A stretch of DNA of 64,000 nucleotides from Pseudomonas cavernicola (GCF_003596405.1 NZ_QYUR01000003.1:124001-188000), one strand, 5' to 3'. Positions 1 to 8,362 are shown, counted from the stretch's first letter. Translations and numbers: made by a program. Notes: generated from the sequence alone by a model not told the origin.

Positions 1-43
1 CAAGCCATCGGCCGCCGCCGCATCGCCCACCTGGACCTAACCG

Positions 44-175
44 ATGAAATACCTGACCGAGTACCAAGAGGGCTGCTGGGCGCCGAACGAGGCGCGCTGC
101 CCTTACCCAATCTGGATGCTGGGCCGCCGCTGTGCGTGGCTCGCCGGGTTTAACGATGCGAGGACGTGGGGATGA
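44..175 (+). CDS. Small phage protein, 43 residues, possibly Rmf/CrpP-like
   Basis: An ATG at 44 opens a 43-codon frame closing with TGA at 173-175, which overlaps the ATG of the next gene (ATGA), a sign of translational coupling. The C-terminal half (CPYPIWMLGRRCAWLAGF) has the Pro-Tyr, Arg, Trp-x-x-Gly pattern of the ribosome-modulation-factor/CrpP family carried by many Pseudomonas phages. That assignment is an inference from a short stretch. The start itself overlaps a TGA at 45-47 of a frame open from the window edge, so a further phage gene probably lies upstream. Its reading frame cannot be settled from 47 bases. Confidence 0.5.
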   Translation: MKYLTEYQEGCWAPNEARCPYPIWMLGRRCAWLAGFNDARTWG

Positions 176-486
176 CTGCCAAGACCAGCACCGAACGATC
201 AGCCAAGAGCGCGGCCAAGCGCCTGGCTGCATCTGAAGAGGAACTGAGGCTGCGCGTGCGGCCCGGCACGAAGGCTGCGCTGGCTGACCTCATGGCCTGG
301 CATGGCATTGAGCAGGCCGGAGAAGCGATGACGCTGATGATTCATCACCTGCACGCGCTAGGTCCGAGTGGATCGGCGCCGCTGCTTGAAGTGCCGCGCC
401 ACGTTTTCGAGGTGCCGCCGAGCGTGGCGCTGAAACTTGAACAGGCATATCGCCGCGAAACCCTGCGCATCTGCCAAGACGAATAG
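172..486 (+). CDS. Hypothetical phage protein, 104 residues
   Basis: The ATG at 172 is preferred over a GTG at 166 because it overlaps the preceding stop codon. The N-terminus is basic and Ala/Lys rich, and a central segment (about residues 25-60, LRLRVRPGTKAALADL onward) resembles a ribbon-helix-helix-like DNA-binding region. This is suggestive only. No enzyme motif is visible. It lies 80 bases before the methyltransferase gene in the same direction and is probably co-transcribed with it. Function unknown. Confidence 0.6.
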   Translation: MTAKTSTERSAKSAAKRLAASEEELRLRVRPGTKAALADLMAWHGIEQAGEAMTLMIHHLHALGPSGSAPLLEVPRHVFEVPPSVALKLEQAYRRETLRICQDE

Positions 487-566
487 CCCCGAAAAACCTT
501 GCCCCTTTCTGGAATATCTTTTCCGCCACCGGCTGCGGCACGGCGGCGCTTTGCCTGGAGTAACGC

Positions 567-2309
567 ATGTCTTCACTGAAGAAGCCGGCACCTCTCGACT
601 TTCACACCCAATACGGACTTGCGCTCAATGAGCAGGACGAAGAGATCAACGTGGACCTGTTCGCCGGCGGCGGCGGCGCAAGCACCGGGATTGAAATGGG
701 CCTGGGCCGGCCGGTGCATATCGCCATCAACCACAACCCTGCGGCAATCAGCATGCACGAAGCCAATCACCCGGGCGCCATGCACCTGCAGACAGACGTG
801 TGGGAGGTTGACCCGGTTGAAGTGCTCGCCGGCCGGCATATCGGCTGGTTTCACGCCTCGCCAGATTGCACCCACCACAGCCAGGCCGCCGGCGGCCAGC
901 CGCGCAAGAAGGAAATCCGCGACCTGTCCTGGGTGGTGATCAAGTGGGCCGGGATCGGCCAGCCTCGAATCATCAGCCTGGAGAACGTGAAGCAGATCCG
1001 GCAGTGGGGACCGCTGATCGCCAAGCGCTGCCAGAAGACCGGCCGCGTCGTGACGCTGGAACAGATCAAGTGCCAGGCTACTGGAAAGATGGTGAATCGT
1101 GTAGCTGCGCCCGGCGAGCGGGTACCGCGCGGCGAGCAATTCCTGGTGCCAGACCCGAAGCGTAAGGGCAACACCTGGCACAAGTTCCTCTCCTGCCTTG
1201 AGTCACTGGGCTATGTGGTCGAGCACCGCATCATCAAGGCCTGCGACTTCGGCGCGCCGACCAGCCGCGAACGCCTTTTCATGGTCGCGCGCCGCGATGG
1301 AAACCCAGTTGTCTGGCCTGAGTCAACCCACTTCGCCAAGCCGGCCAAAGGCCAGAAGCCATACCGCACGGCAGCCGAGTGCATCGACTTCAGCCTTCCC
1401 ACTAACAGCATCTTCGGCCGCAAGAAGCCGCTGGCCGAGGCCACCCTGCGGCGCATAGCCAAAGGCATCGACCGCGAGGTGCTGAAAAAGGCCAAGCCCT
1501 TCATCGTGCCGATCGCCAACTGGTCGCGGGATGCAGTGCTGCCAGTCGATCAGCCGCTGAACACGGTCACGGCCTGGCCGCGAGGCGGATCGTTTGCAGT
1601 GGCTACCGCGTTTCTTGAGCAGGCGAATGGTGGCTTTAACACCATGTACTCCCGCGGGATGGATGAAACAGTCTCAACCGTGACCAATACCGGCAGTCAG
1701 CAGCGCCTGGTCACCGCAAACCTGGTGCATCTGCGCGGAAACTGCGATGCGCGCGACGTTGAAGACCCGTTGAAGGTGGTCAGCGCCAGCGGCCAGCATC
1801 ATGCCCTGGCCACGGCCTTCCTGTCCCGCCAGTTCGGCGCCAGCGTAGGGCAAGGCCTTGATGCGCCGGCGCCAGTGATCACTGCTGGCGGTGGCGGGAA
1901 GTCGGCACTGGTCGAGCTGAAGCTATCACCGGAAGTTGAGGACGGCGCGCTACGCTGTGCGGCGTTCCTGATGCGCTATTACGGCGAGGGTGGGCAATGG
2001 GCCGATATCCGCGAACCGATGCACACGCTGACCACCAAGGACCGCTTGGCTCTGGTGACAGTCTGGATCGGAAACGACCCGTATGTGATCGTCGATATCT
2101 GCCTGCGCATGCTGCAGCCGCATGAGCTGTACGCGGCCCAGGGCTTCCCGAGCAACTACATCATCACCCACGGGCACGATGGCCGGACGTTCACGAAGTC
2201 AGAACAGGTGTTCATGTGCGGCAACAGCGTCAGTCCACCACCACTGGCTGCGATCGCCGAGGCCAATGACACCTGGCGCGGCAATAGGCTGCAGGCAATT
2301 GCCGCCTAA
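567..2309 (+). CDS. Phage-type DNA cytosine-C5 methyltransferase
   Basis: The enzyme transfers a methyl group from S-adenosylmethionine to carbon 5 of cytosine in DNA, probably to protect element DNA from restriction. Motif I (DLFAGGGGAS, about residue 30) binds the cofactor. Motif IV reads SPDC (about residue 98), a variant of the usual Pro-Cys seen in phage enzymes; its Cys is the nucleophile. Motif VI is ENV (about 132), motif VIII RLFMVARR (about 225) and motif X CGNSVSPPP near the C-terminus. The 580-residue length and a long central target-recognition region fit phage Dcm-like enzymes. No restriction endonuclease lies beside it, so it looks like an orphan. A GGAG ribosome site precedes the ATG. 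Target sequence unknown. Confidence 0.93.
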   Translation: MSSLKKPAPLDFHTQYGLALNEQDEEINVDLFAGGGGASTGIEMGLGRPVHIAINHNPAAISMHEANHPGAMHLQTDVWEVDPVEVLAGRHIGWFHASPDCTHHSQAAGGQPRKKEIRDLSWVVIKWAGIGQPRIISLENVKQIRQWGPLIAKRCQKTGRVVTLEQIKCQATGKMVNRVAAPGERVPRGEQFLVPDPKRKGNTWHKFLSCLESLGYVVEHRIIKACDFGAPTSRERLFMVARRDGNPVVWPESTHFAKPAKGQKPYRTAAECIDFSLPTNSIFGRKKPLAEATLRRIAKGIDREVLKKAKPFIVPIANWSRDAVLPVDQPLNTVTAWPRGGSFAVATAFLEQANGGFNTMYSRGMDETVSTVTNTGSQQRLVTANLVHLRGNCDARDVEDPLKVVSASGQHHALATAFLSRQFGASVGQGLDAPAPVITAGGGGKSALVELKLSPEVEDGALRCAAFLMRYYGEGGQWADIREPMHTLTTKDRLALVTVWIGNDPYVIVDICLRMLQPHELYAAQGFPSNYIITHGHDGRTFTKSEQVFMCGNSVSPPPLAAIAEANDTWRGNRLQAIAA

Positions 2310-2437
2310 ACCCCGCCCTCCCCGGCCTGACTTCCCTGCTCGATGCGCAGGTCGAGTGGGTGGTGTAAGCGCAGTAAATCACGGACCCGTCAGTCAGGTC
2401 GAAAGGAGCGTCACTTACTGGCTCGGGCCATGTGCGT
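2310..2437. other. Short gap in the prophage
   Basis: This 128-base stretch separates the methyltransferase from the oppositely oriented gene at 2438. A frame running out of the methyltransferase end reaches a stop at about 2368 and could be the end of a small overlapping phage gene, but it has no supported start. No clear terminator is visible. Confidence 0.4.
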
Positions 2438-3037
2438 TTACTCCATGCGTTTCACACGCTCCCACTCGGTCTTAAGAATCTCCTGAGTGACTTCGACGAT
2501 TAACTTACACGGTGCTGCCGCAGAATTCCCGTCCTGATTGCAAACTTCTAAAGCGGTTTCTACATGACCGATGAGAGCTATAAAGTTACCCTCATTCGGA
2601 TTGGACAGCAGCTGGATTTTAGCCTTCAAGCGATTAACATCCGCCATGGCACCAACATGATCACTAGTCCACTGAGAAATAATACGCGAGTATTCTTCCG
2701 ATTTATCTAGGGCAAGTTTTTCTCGCAAAGCTCTTTGCAACTCATGCACATTACACAGCCTTTGCACCGTCAAAGCTGCCGAAATGAATTCAGAGCAAGT
2801 ATCCCTTAGCTCGTTAATCCAGTCTTGCCTACTGACCTTTAGAGCATTTGCTTTAGATACTTTTTCTTGACTTAAAATCGTTTTCTTAAAGTTATAAATT
2901 GTTGCCCAGGTTCCAAGAGCAAACACGACTACAGTCAGAAGAAATCCACCAAGGGTTAGCCAATCAGTTCCAGTATCAATTAAAGCCCGCAACTCAGGAA
3001 CTCGATTAATAGTAATAATTGAATTCTCAATACCCAT
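2438..3037 (-). CDS. Single-pass membrane protein of unknown function, probable phage cargo gene
   Basis: A 199-residue protein with one strong membrane helix at about residues 25-49 (WLTLGGFLLTVVVFALGTWA). It is followed by a long, charged, helical cytoplasmic part beginning SRQDWINELRDTCSEFISAA. It has its own ribosome site (AGGGAG before the ATG), points against all neighbouring phage genes, and is visibly AT-richer than them. These are the marks of a moron, a cargo gene added to a prophage and expressed in the lysogen. Such genes often encode superinfection exclusion or anti-phage functions, but nothing in this sequence proves that. Family not recognised. Confidence 0.7.
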   Translation of the reverse strand: MGIENSIITINRVPELRALIDTGTDWLTLGGFLLTVVVFALGTWATIYNFKKTILSQEKVSKANALKVSRQDWINELRDTCSEFISAALTVQRLCNVHELQRALREKLALDKSEEYSRIISQWTSDHVGAMADVNRLKAKIQLLSNPNEGNFIALIGHVETALEVCNQDGNSAAAPCKLIVEVTQEILKTEWERVKRME

Positions 3038-3117
3038 CTTTATCTCCCTGTTGCCCAGTTTTGCTCTTCTTCAAGCTACGAACATCAAACCACGACTATC
3101 ACAACGTAGGTATCCCC

Positions 3118-3831
3118 ATGCCCACCGAAAACCAGAACCACCCCGACGACATCGAAGCCATCGAGAAGCTGCACCGGCAGTACACCGCCAAGCTCGACGG
3201 ACTGAATGACGACCTGATGACGTTCCAAGATTCGGCTTATGCCATGGGCCTAGCACGCGGAACCCTCATCGCCAGCAGCAGCGCCGCCATCGTGCTACCG
3301 GCGCTGCTCGAGCAATGCCGCACAGTTTTCGCCGGCGACCAGCCAGCCCTGGACGTCATCGAGTACCTAGTCGCGCTTGCTGACGACGCCCGCCTCAACC
3401 CCGTCCGCGTTGCACAGTCCGACCATAGCGCGCAGAACCTCAACATGGTGCCGGATGATCTGGAAAGCCGGATGAAGGCAGCCGGCATGCTCTCGGTTAC
3501 TGAGCTGCTGGCTGGCGCACCAATTGACGCTTTCGTAAAGCATGCCGGGGTCAATGACTTGGCGACCTTCGGTCAGTGGTTGGAAATGAAGCGCAAGGAA
3601 TACGTTTCTTTGCAGGCGCGCTTTACCTTGGACAAGCGCGAGGACGACGAACTGTACGAGTGGGTAGTCGCGCATGCTGCTGTGTTTGGCGAAGTGCATA
3701 TCAACTTTAAGTCGGCTGCGGGCGCTATAAGCCGGGATCTGCTGGAGCGCGCCACGAACTTCGGCCGGCCTGATCTAATGGAGATCGCCCTGGAGGAACT
3801 CCGACAGCTTCTCGCGGGAGTGAAGTCATGA
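3118..3831 (+). CDS. Hypothetical phage protein, 237 residues
   Basis: The frame is open from 3019, but the ATG at 3118 (MPTENQNHPDD) is the likely start. The earlier region overlaps the 5' end of the divergent gene and lacks a ribosome site, while a GTAGG precedes 3118. The protein is acidic and soluble with predicted helices and no recognised catalytic motif. Its stop overlaps the start of the ASCH gene (ATGA), so the two are translationally coupled. It probably belongs to the early or regulatory gene block next to the integrase. Function unknown. Confidence 0.65.
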   Translation: MPTENQNHPDDIEAIEKLHRQYTAKLDGLNDDLMTFQDSAYAMGLARGTLIASSSAAIVLPALLEQCRTVFAGDQPALDVIEYLVALADDARLNPVRVAQSDHSAQNLNMVPDDLESRMKAAGMLSVTELLAGAPIDAFVKHAGVNDLATFGQWLEMKRKEYVSLQARFTLDKREDDELYEWVVAHAAVFGEVHINFKSAAGAISRDLLERATNFGRPDLMEIALEELRQLLAGVKS

Positions 3832-4217
3832 AAGCGCTGAGCATTCGCCAGCCCTGGGCCTGGCTGATCATCTACGGCGGCAAGGATATCGAGAACCGCA
3901 CCTGGCACACCAAGTATCGCGGGCGCTTCCTGGTGCATGCTGCGCAGGGTATGACGGCTAATGAATACCGCGATGCTATGGACTTCGTGAGCGACGCAGG
4001 AATTGTCCTTCCGCCTTCCTGGCCTGGGCGCGTAGAGCTGCAACGCGGCGGCATCATCGGATCGGTCGAACTGGTCGATAGCGTCGATACCAGCGACTCG
4101 CCCTGGTACATGGGGCAAAAAGGGTTTCTGTTGCGCGATCCCAAACCTTTGCCTTTTATCCCGCTGAAGGGGCGGCTTGGGTTCTTCGACGTGCCCGGGG
4201 AGATCGTTCAGCCATGA
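3828..4217 (+). CDS. ASCH-domain protein of the prophage
   Basis: A 129-residue protein beginning MKALSIRQPWAWLIIYGGKD, then IENRTW and GRFLVHAAQ. This is the hallmark N-terminal pattern of ASCH domains, a PUA-like beta-barrel fold thought to bind RNA or modified nucleotides. Related stand-alone proteins are common in phages; one characterised ASCH protein (E. coli YqfB) hydrolyses N4-acetylcytidine. The ATG overlaps the upstream stop by ATGA. Role in this element is unknown. A second, unrelated-looking ASCH protein lies in the cassette array at 41029-41418. Confidence 0.85.
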   Translation: MKALSIRQPWAWLIIYGGKDIENRTWHTKYRGRFLVHAAQGMTANEYRDAMDFVSDAGIVLPPSWPGRVELQRGGIIGSVELVDSVDTSDSPWYMGQKGFLLRDPKPLPFIPLKGRLGFFDVPGEIVQP

Positions 4218-4235
4218 AGCGCGGGGGCAATAACA

Positions 4236-4448
4236 ATGACTAGACCAACCGTCTCGCACACCATGAGCTGCGCCATGCAGGCCGTGATCTGGCAGCCATT
4301 CACGGAAGACCGCGGCTCCGAACCAGCCCTGCTGGTCCAGTGCGATGCAACCGGCCTGCTGATGATCACCCAAGAAGGCCGCGACATTCTGATCCAGCCT
4401 GAAACTCTGCCCGAGCTGATCAAGCAACTGCGCCGCCTGACGCAGTAA
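4236..4448 (+). CDS. Hypothetical phage protein, 70 residues
   Basis: A small frame starting MTRPTVSHTMSCAMQ. An internal ATG at codon 10 or 14 could also be the start. The end (LPELIKQLRRL) is helical and basic, and the middle is beta-rich (ALLVQCDATGLLMITQEGRDIL). It lies 18 bases after the ASCH gene and 49 before the next start, in line with phage gene packing. Function unknown. Confidence 0.55.
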   Translation: MTRPTVSHTMSCAMQAVIWQPFTEDRGSEPALLVQCDATGLLMITQEGRDILIQPETLPELIKQLRRLTQ

Positions 4449-4497
4449 CCCTCCCCCACTAAATCACCCTGCCGGCGACGGCGGGATAGGAGAAACC

Positions 4498-4925
4498 ATG
4501 ACCAAAGAAAAGTTTGCAGCAATGCTGACCGGCCGCGAGTACCGCGAAGAAATCCCCCCGAAGAGTGCAAGCAGGCCAAGGAGGCTGGTCTGGTGGTTGT
4601 TTATGGTGCCAGCGATGACCTGATGGAGTTTGAAGGCGCTTTCCGTGATGAGGTTGGCTGCTACAACGGCGGCCAGGCCAAGGTTGACGCCAAGGGCGTG
4701 CTTGATCGCTCGCAGGTTGACGACGACGATGAGGCAATTGCCGACTACGTTGTGCGCAGCAAGACAGCGCAGAGCATTGAGGCGTTGTGGAATGCCAGCG
4801 TGAGCGATGCCAGCGTGCCGGCCTGGTCCTACATGACCGACATTCCGCACGCGACCTTCGACGTGATGGAGGACGGAGAACTTTACTGCCGCGGCATCGT
4901 CTTCGCGCTCGCCGATCTGGCCTAA
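4498..4925 (+). pseudogene. Hypothetical phage gene broken by a -1 frameshift in a C tract
   Basis: The ATG at 4498 has a strong ribosome site (AGGAG) and reads MTKEKFAAMLTGREYREEI, then meets six consecutive C at 4554-4559. Adding one C would continue the reading in the frame that is open to 4925 (PEECKQAKEAGLVVVYGASD and on, ending IVFALADLA). Without it the first frame stops soon after, near 4618. The join is seamless at protein level, so a single-base loss in the homopolymer is the simplest reading. A sequencing error, or a real -1 slip on the C run, are the alternatives. Intact length would be about 142 residues; function unknown. Confidence 0.75.
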
Positions 4926-4976
4926 CCCCCCTACTCCCCAACCAGCCTGCCGGTGATCGGCGGGCGAGGCATTGCC

Positions 4977-5255
4977 ATGACCAAAGAAGACATCTACGAC
5001 GAACAAATCAACCCGCTGATGGGCGAAATTATCCAAATCTGCAAACAACACAACATCGCGCTGATCTTCTCCGCGCACATTCCGAACGACGAAGACCCTG
5101 ACCTGGCGTGCACCACCCACCTGCCGGGCGACGGCGGCGAGTTCTACCCGGCCTTCGCCAAGTGCATGCCCATCATTCGCCCCAGCGCCGGCGCCGTGGT
5201 CCATACGAAGGTCGTCGACTCGCAGGGCAGCGCAACGATAACCGCCTACCTGTAA
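4977..5255 (+). CDS. Hypothetical phage protein, 92 residues
   Basis: The start is taken at 4977 (MTKEDIYDEQINPLMGEI), which has a GAGG ribosome site. The frame extends upstream to 4953 without another good signal. The sequence has a cysteine pair (QICKQHN and DLACTTHLPGD) and an alternating hydrophobic end. No family was recognised. Its first residues resemble the start of the preceding broken gene (MTKEKF versus MTKEDI), but the rest does not. It lies in the run of small genes leading to the excisionase-like gene. Confidence 0.6.
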   Translation: MTKEDIYDEQINPLMGEIIQICKQHNIALIFSAHIPNDEDPDLACTTHLPGDGGEFYPAFAKCMPIIRPSAGAVVHTKVVDSQGSATITAYL

Positions 5256-5304
5256 CCCCTTCCCCACCTTCTGCCGCCATAGCGCGGCATGGAGAGGTAT
5301 ACCC

Positions 5305-5538
5305 ATGGCACGCGTAATTACGCAGATGACCGTTCAATTGCCGCGCCTCATGGAGGTCGGCGAATACAGGAAGCTACGCTATGCAGGAGGCAAGCCCAGC
5401 CTGCAGCAGCTGAAAAAGTGGATTGAGGATGGAACCGTGACCGGAGAAATCAAAGGCGATATGTACTTTATCGACCTTCAGGCTGAGCTGACGGGGTCTC
5501 AAGACCCGCTGCTGGCCAAGATGCTGGCGGTGGCGTAA
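5305..5538 (+). CDS. Excisionase-like small DNA-binding protein
   Basis: A 77-residue protein with a winged-helix/AlpA-like pattern: GGKPSLQQLKKWIEDGTVTG followed by a beta hairpin (EIKGDMYFIDL). This is typical of recombination directionality factors and MerR-like excisionases. Its TAA overlaps the integrase ATG by one base (TAATG), so the two are translated together. An excisionase next to, and coupled with, the integrase is a known arrangement. By inference it binds the attachment-site arms and directs excision. Confidence 0.7.
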   Translation: MARVITQMTVQLPRLMEVGEYRKLRYAGGKPSLQQLKKWIEDGTVTGEIKGDMYFIDLQAELTGSQDPLLAKMLAVA

Positions 5539-6677
5539 TGGCCCCGCCGCGCAAACGCACCAGCAAAAACCGGGACCTGCCCGACAACCTGTATCCAAAC
5601 GGCAAATACTGGCAATACCGGAACCCCATCACCGGCAAAAAAACCAGCATCAACCAGCCAATGGCTGAGGCTGTGCGCTTAGCCAAGGCGGCGAACGCCA
5701 AGTTGCTGCCATTGCTGGCCGGTGACGGTGCGCTGCTGGCATTGATCACCGGGGAGAAAGTGCAGAACTTCAGCAACCTGCTCGAGCGCTTTGAGAATGA
5801 ATGGTTGCCAGGACGTAGCTACGCGCCCCGCACCCTGCAGGAAATCCAATTCAAGCTGGCCCGATACCGGGAAGACCTCGGCAGCCGGATGGTCGGCCAG
5901 CTTGATGTGCTCGCCATCGCCGAATATCTCGACCAGTTTTCCAACAACGCCTACACCAAGCACCGCGGGCTGCTGGTGCAGGTATTCGCTTTCGCTGTAG
6001 CCAAGGGGCTGGCCGAACGAAACGTGGCGGAGCTGACGCTGGTGAAGCAGGAGGCCGAGAAATTGCGCCAGCGGCACACCGTTGAGGGGCTGGAGAAAAT
6101 CCTGGCGTATGAAGGGACGCCGATCTGGCTCCGTCGAGCGATTCGGCTAGGGCTGCTCAGCTTGCAGCGGCGGGAAGATATCGTGGCCTGGCCGAAGTCA
6201 GCCGTCGACCTCGAGCAGAACACCATCAAGGTGTCACCCGGGAAGACGCAGAACTACGGCAAGCCCGTCCACCTGGAGATTGTGATGGGCCAGGCGCTGC
6301 GTGAAGTGGTGCTGGAGTGCATCAAGTCGCCGGTAGTGTGCCCCTACCTGATCCACTATTCGCCCAAGGCGCGCAAGCGGGAGCAGCTCGACGCCAAACT
6401 GCACTGGAACGCCGTGACACCCGATTACCTGACCAAGGCATTCGCACAGGCGCGAGATGATTCCAAGGCGTACAAGGATATCCCAGCGCGCGAGCGGCCA
6501 ACCTTTCACGAAATCCGGGCACTGGGCGCCTGGCTATACGAGCAACAGGGTTTTCCGCAGGAATATATTCAGGGATTGATGGGCCACGCTGACGTGAAAA
6601 TGACTGAACATTATCAGTCTGGTCATGGCGATGATAAGGTGCCCTACCTGAGAGTCAGCGCCGATTTGAAACTTTAG
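5538..6677 (+). CDS. int: Tyrosine recombinase (phage-type integrase)
   Basis: A 379-residue lambda-type integrase that joins element and chromosome attachment sites through a phosphotyrosine intermediate. The first 60 residues (MAPPRKRTSKNRDLPDNLYP onward) form the arm-binding domain. Residues 75-165 are the SAM-like core-binding domain. The catalytic domain carries Arg in SLQRREDI (about 210), the His-x-x-Arg pair in HEIRALG (about 325), GHAD (about 350) and the nucleophile Tyr in TEHYQSG (about 358). The gene ends 100 bases from the tRNA-Val 3' end, which is the likely attachment site. Confidence 0.95.
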   Translation: MAPPRKRTSKNRDLPDNLYPNGKYWQYRNPITGKKTSINQPMAEAVRLAKAANAKLLPLLAGDGALLALITGEKVQNFSNLLERFENEWLPGRSYAPRTLQEIQFKLARYREDLGSRMVGQLDVLAIAEYLDQFSNNAYTKHRGLLVQVFAFAVAKGLAERNVAELTLVKQEAEKLRQRHTVEGLEKILAYEGTPIWLRRAIRLGLLSLQRREDIVAWPKSAVDLEQNTIKVSPGKTQNYGKPVHLEIVMGQALREVVLECIKSPVVCPYLIHYSPKARKREQLDAKLHWNAVTPDYLTKAFAQARDDSKAYKDIPARERPTFHEIRALGAWLYEQQGFPQEYIQGLMGHADVKMTEHYQSGHGDDKVPYLRVSADLKL

Positions 6678-6724
6678 ACCGGTGGTCGTTTTCCCAAAAT
6701 ATTCCCAAAGTTTGCCCAAACAAA

Positions 6725-6752
6725 AAAGGCCGACCCTTTCGGATCAGCCTCT
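6725..6752 (-). terminator. Terminator-like hairpin downstream of tRNA-Val
   Basis: On the minus strand GGCTGATCC, a GAAA loop and GGGTCGGCC form a nine-pair stem (with G-U pairs) followed by a run of T. It lies downstream of the tRNA in its direction of transcription, with a second small hairpin (CCCGC/GCGGG) between 6755 and 6770. Confidence 0.7.
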
Positions 6753-6777
6753 ATGCCCCGCGTTTAGCGGGTTTGCT

Positions 6778-6854
6778 TGGTAGGCACGATTGGACTCGAA
6801 CCAACGACCCCCACCATGTCAAGGTGGTGCTCTAACCAGCTGAGCTACGTGCCT
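6778..6854 (-). tRNA. tRNA-Val (anticodon GAC)
   Basis: The minus strand gives a complete 77-nucleotide cloverleaf. The acceptor stem AGGCACG pairs with CGTGCCT. The D arm is GCTCAGCTGGTTAGAGC, the anticodon stem CCACC/GGTGG with loop TTGACAT (anticodon GAC), and the T arm GTTGGTTCGAGTCCAAT. CCA is encoded at 6778-6780. Its 3' end faces the integrase, and it is the probable insertion target of the neighbouring element. Confidence 0.97.
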
Positions 6855-7038
6855 GCAATGGACGCGCATTTTACGGAGACACGAGGAAGTGTCAATACTT
6901 TTTTCGCTAACTCTCTGAATAAGCGTATTTTTTACCGTTCAACCCAGCGTTTAATATTTTGCACAGGCCACTAGCCGGGCATTTTCAACTCGGGTAGCAT
7001 CGTCACATCCGTAAAAAATATAAAACAGAGGTTGCAAG

Positions 7039-8322
7039 ATGGCACACACTCCTTATCCGCAGTCCTATTACGCCGCATCGGCCAATCCGGTTCCTGCTAG
7101 ACCAGAACTGGCCGGCGAAGCGGAGACGGACGTCTGCGTTGTAGGTGCCGGCTATACCGGGCTATCCACCGCCCTGTTCCTGCTGGAAAACGGCTTCAAA
7201 GTCACCCTAGTGGAAGCGGCGAAAGTCGGCTTTGGTGCCTCCGGGCGTAACGGCGGGCAGATCGTTAATAGCTACAGCCGCGACATCGACGTGATCGAGC
7301 GTACGGTTGGCCCAAAACAAGCGCAACTGCTCGGGCAGATGGCGTTCGAAGGCGGCCGCATCATTCGTGAGCGCATCGCCAAGTACGATATTCAGTGCGA
7401 CCTGAAAAATGGTGGCGTGTTCGCCGCAATCACCAGCAAGCAGATGGGCCATCTCGAAGCGCAGAAAAAGCTCTGGGAACGCTACGGTCACACCCAGCTG
7501 GAGTTGATGGACAGCAAGCGCATTCGTGAAGTCGTTGCGACCGAGAATTACCTCGGCGGCATGCTGGATATGAGTGGCGGCCACATCCACCCACTGAATC
7601 TGGCGCTGGGCGAAGCCGCTGCTATCGAATCCCTGGGCGGACGCATTTATGAGCAATCGCCAGCCATTCGTATCGAACGTGGCGCCAACCCAGTCGTACA
7701 TACCCCGCAAGGCCGGGTAAAAGCCAAGTTTGTAGTGGTCGCGGGTAACGCCTACCTCGGCAGCCTGATCCCTGAACTGTCGGCCAAGTCGATGCCGTGT
7801 GGGACCCAGGTGCTCACCACCGAACCGCTGAGCGATGAAGTGGCCAAGAGCCTGCTGCCGCAAGACTATTGCGTCGAGGACTGCAATTACCTGCTGGACT
7901 ACTACCGCCTTAGCGGTGACAAGCGCCTGATCTTCGGCGGCGGCGTGGTCTATGGCGCCCGTGACCCGGCGAATATCGAAGCGATCATCCGGCCGAAACT
8001 GATCAAGACCTTCCCGCAGTTGAAGGACGTCAAGATCGACTTCGCCTGGACCGGTAACTTCCTGCTAACCCTCTCGCGCCTGCCCCAGGTCGGCCGCCTT
8101 GGCGACAACATCTACTACTCGCAAGGCTGCAGCGGCCACGGCGTTACTTACACGCACCTGGCGGGCAAGGTACTGGCGGATGCCCTGCGCGGTCAGGCAG
8201 AGCGTTTCGACGCCTTTGCCACCCTGCCGCACTACCCCTTCCCTGGCGGCCGTCTGTTCCAGGTGCCGTTCAGCGCACTGGGGGCTTGGTACTACACCCT
8301 GCGTGACAAGCTCGGGGTTTGA
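7039..8322 (+). CDS. FAD-dependent oxidase of the gamma-glutamylputrescine oxidase family
   Basis: A 427-residue DadA/PuuB-type flavoprotein. The Rossmann motif GAGYTGLSTALFLLE lies at about residues 37-51, then GFGASGRNGGQ. A C-terminal FAD-contacting segment includes YYSQGCSGHGVTYTHLAGK. Relatives (E. coli PuuB, Pseudomonas PauB) oxidise gamma-glutamyl polyamines to the aldehyde, releasing ammonia and hydrogen peroxide; the substrate here is an inference from similarity. It stands alone, preceded by an AT-rich leader and closed by a strong bidirectional terminator. A second family member sits at 27558-28847 within the polyamine operon. Confidence 0.85.
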   Translation: MAHTPYPQSYYAASANPVPARPELAGEAETDVCVVGAGYTGLSTALFLLENGFKVTLVEAAKVGFGASGRNGGQIVNSYSRDIDVIERTVGPKQAQLLGQMAFEGGRIIRERIAKYDIQCDLKNGGVFAAITSKQMGHLEAQKKLWERYGHTQLELMDSKRIREVVATENYLGGMLDMSGGHIHPLNLALGEAAAIESLGGRIYEQSPAIRIERGANPVVHTPQGRVKAKFVVVAGNAYLGSLIPELSAKSMPCGTQVLTTEPLSDEVAKSLLPQDYCVEDCNYLLDYYRLSGDKRLIFGGGVVYGARDPANIEAIIRPKLIKTFPQLKDVKIDFAWTGNFLLTLSRLPQVGRLGDNIYYSQGCSGHGVTYTHLAGKVLADALRGQAERFDAFATLPHYPFPGGRLFQVPFSALGAWYYTLRDKLGV

Positions 8323-8338
8323 GCCCAGCACAAAGAAC

Positions 8339-8362
8339 AACGGCGCCTTAAGGCGCCGTTTT
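8339..8362. terminator. Bidirectional terminator between two convergent genes
   Basis: AACGGCGCC-TTAA-GGCGCCGTT followed by TT forms a nine-pair stem with a tetraloop. It ends the oxidase gene on the plus strand. On the minus strand it also serves the lipoprotein gene, whose TAA stop codon (8348-8350) lies in the loop. Confidence 0.9.

Larger units (their letters stand above)
1..6777. mobile_element. Integrase-proximal end of a prophage or integrative element at tRNA-Val
   Basis: A run of short, tightly packed, mostly plus-strand genes (several ATGA or TAATG overlaps) ends in an excisionase-like gene and a tyrosine integrase, 100 bases from the 3' end of tRNA-Val(GAC). This is the usual layout of an element integrated in a tRNA gene. 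The phage-type cytosine methyltransferase and ASCH protein agree with a phage origin. No structural or lysis genes are in the window, so completeness cannot be judged. The other attachment site lies to the left, outside the window. The exact right junction was not resolved; it should lie between 6678 and the tRNA 3' part. Confidence 0.85.

Noticed and set aside
4953..5255. Upstream start for the 92-residue phage protein
   Set aside because: The ATG at 4977 has the better ribosome site, and the extra residues (MIGGRGIA) read through that site.
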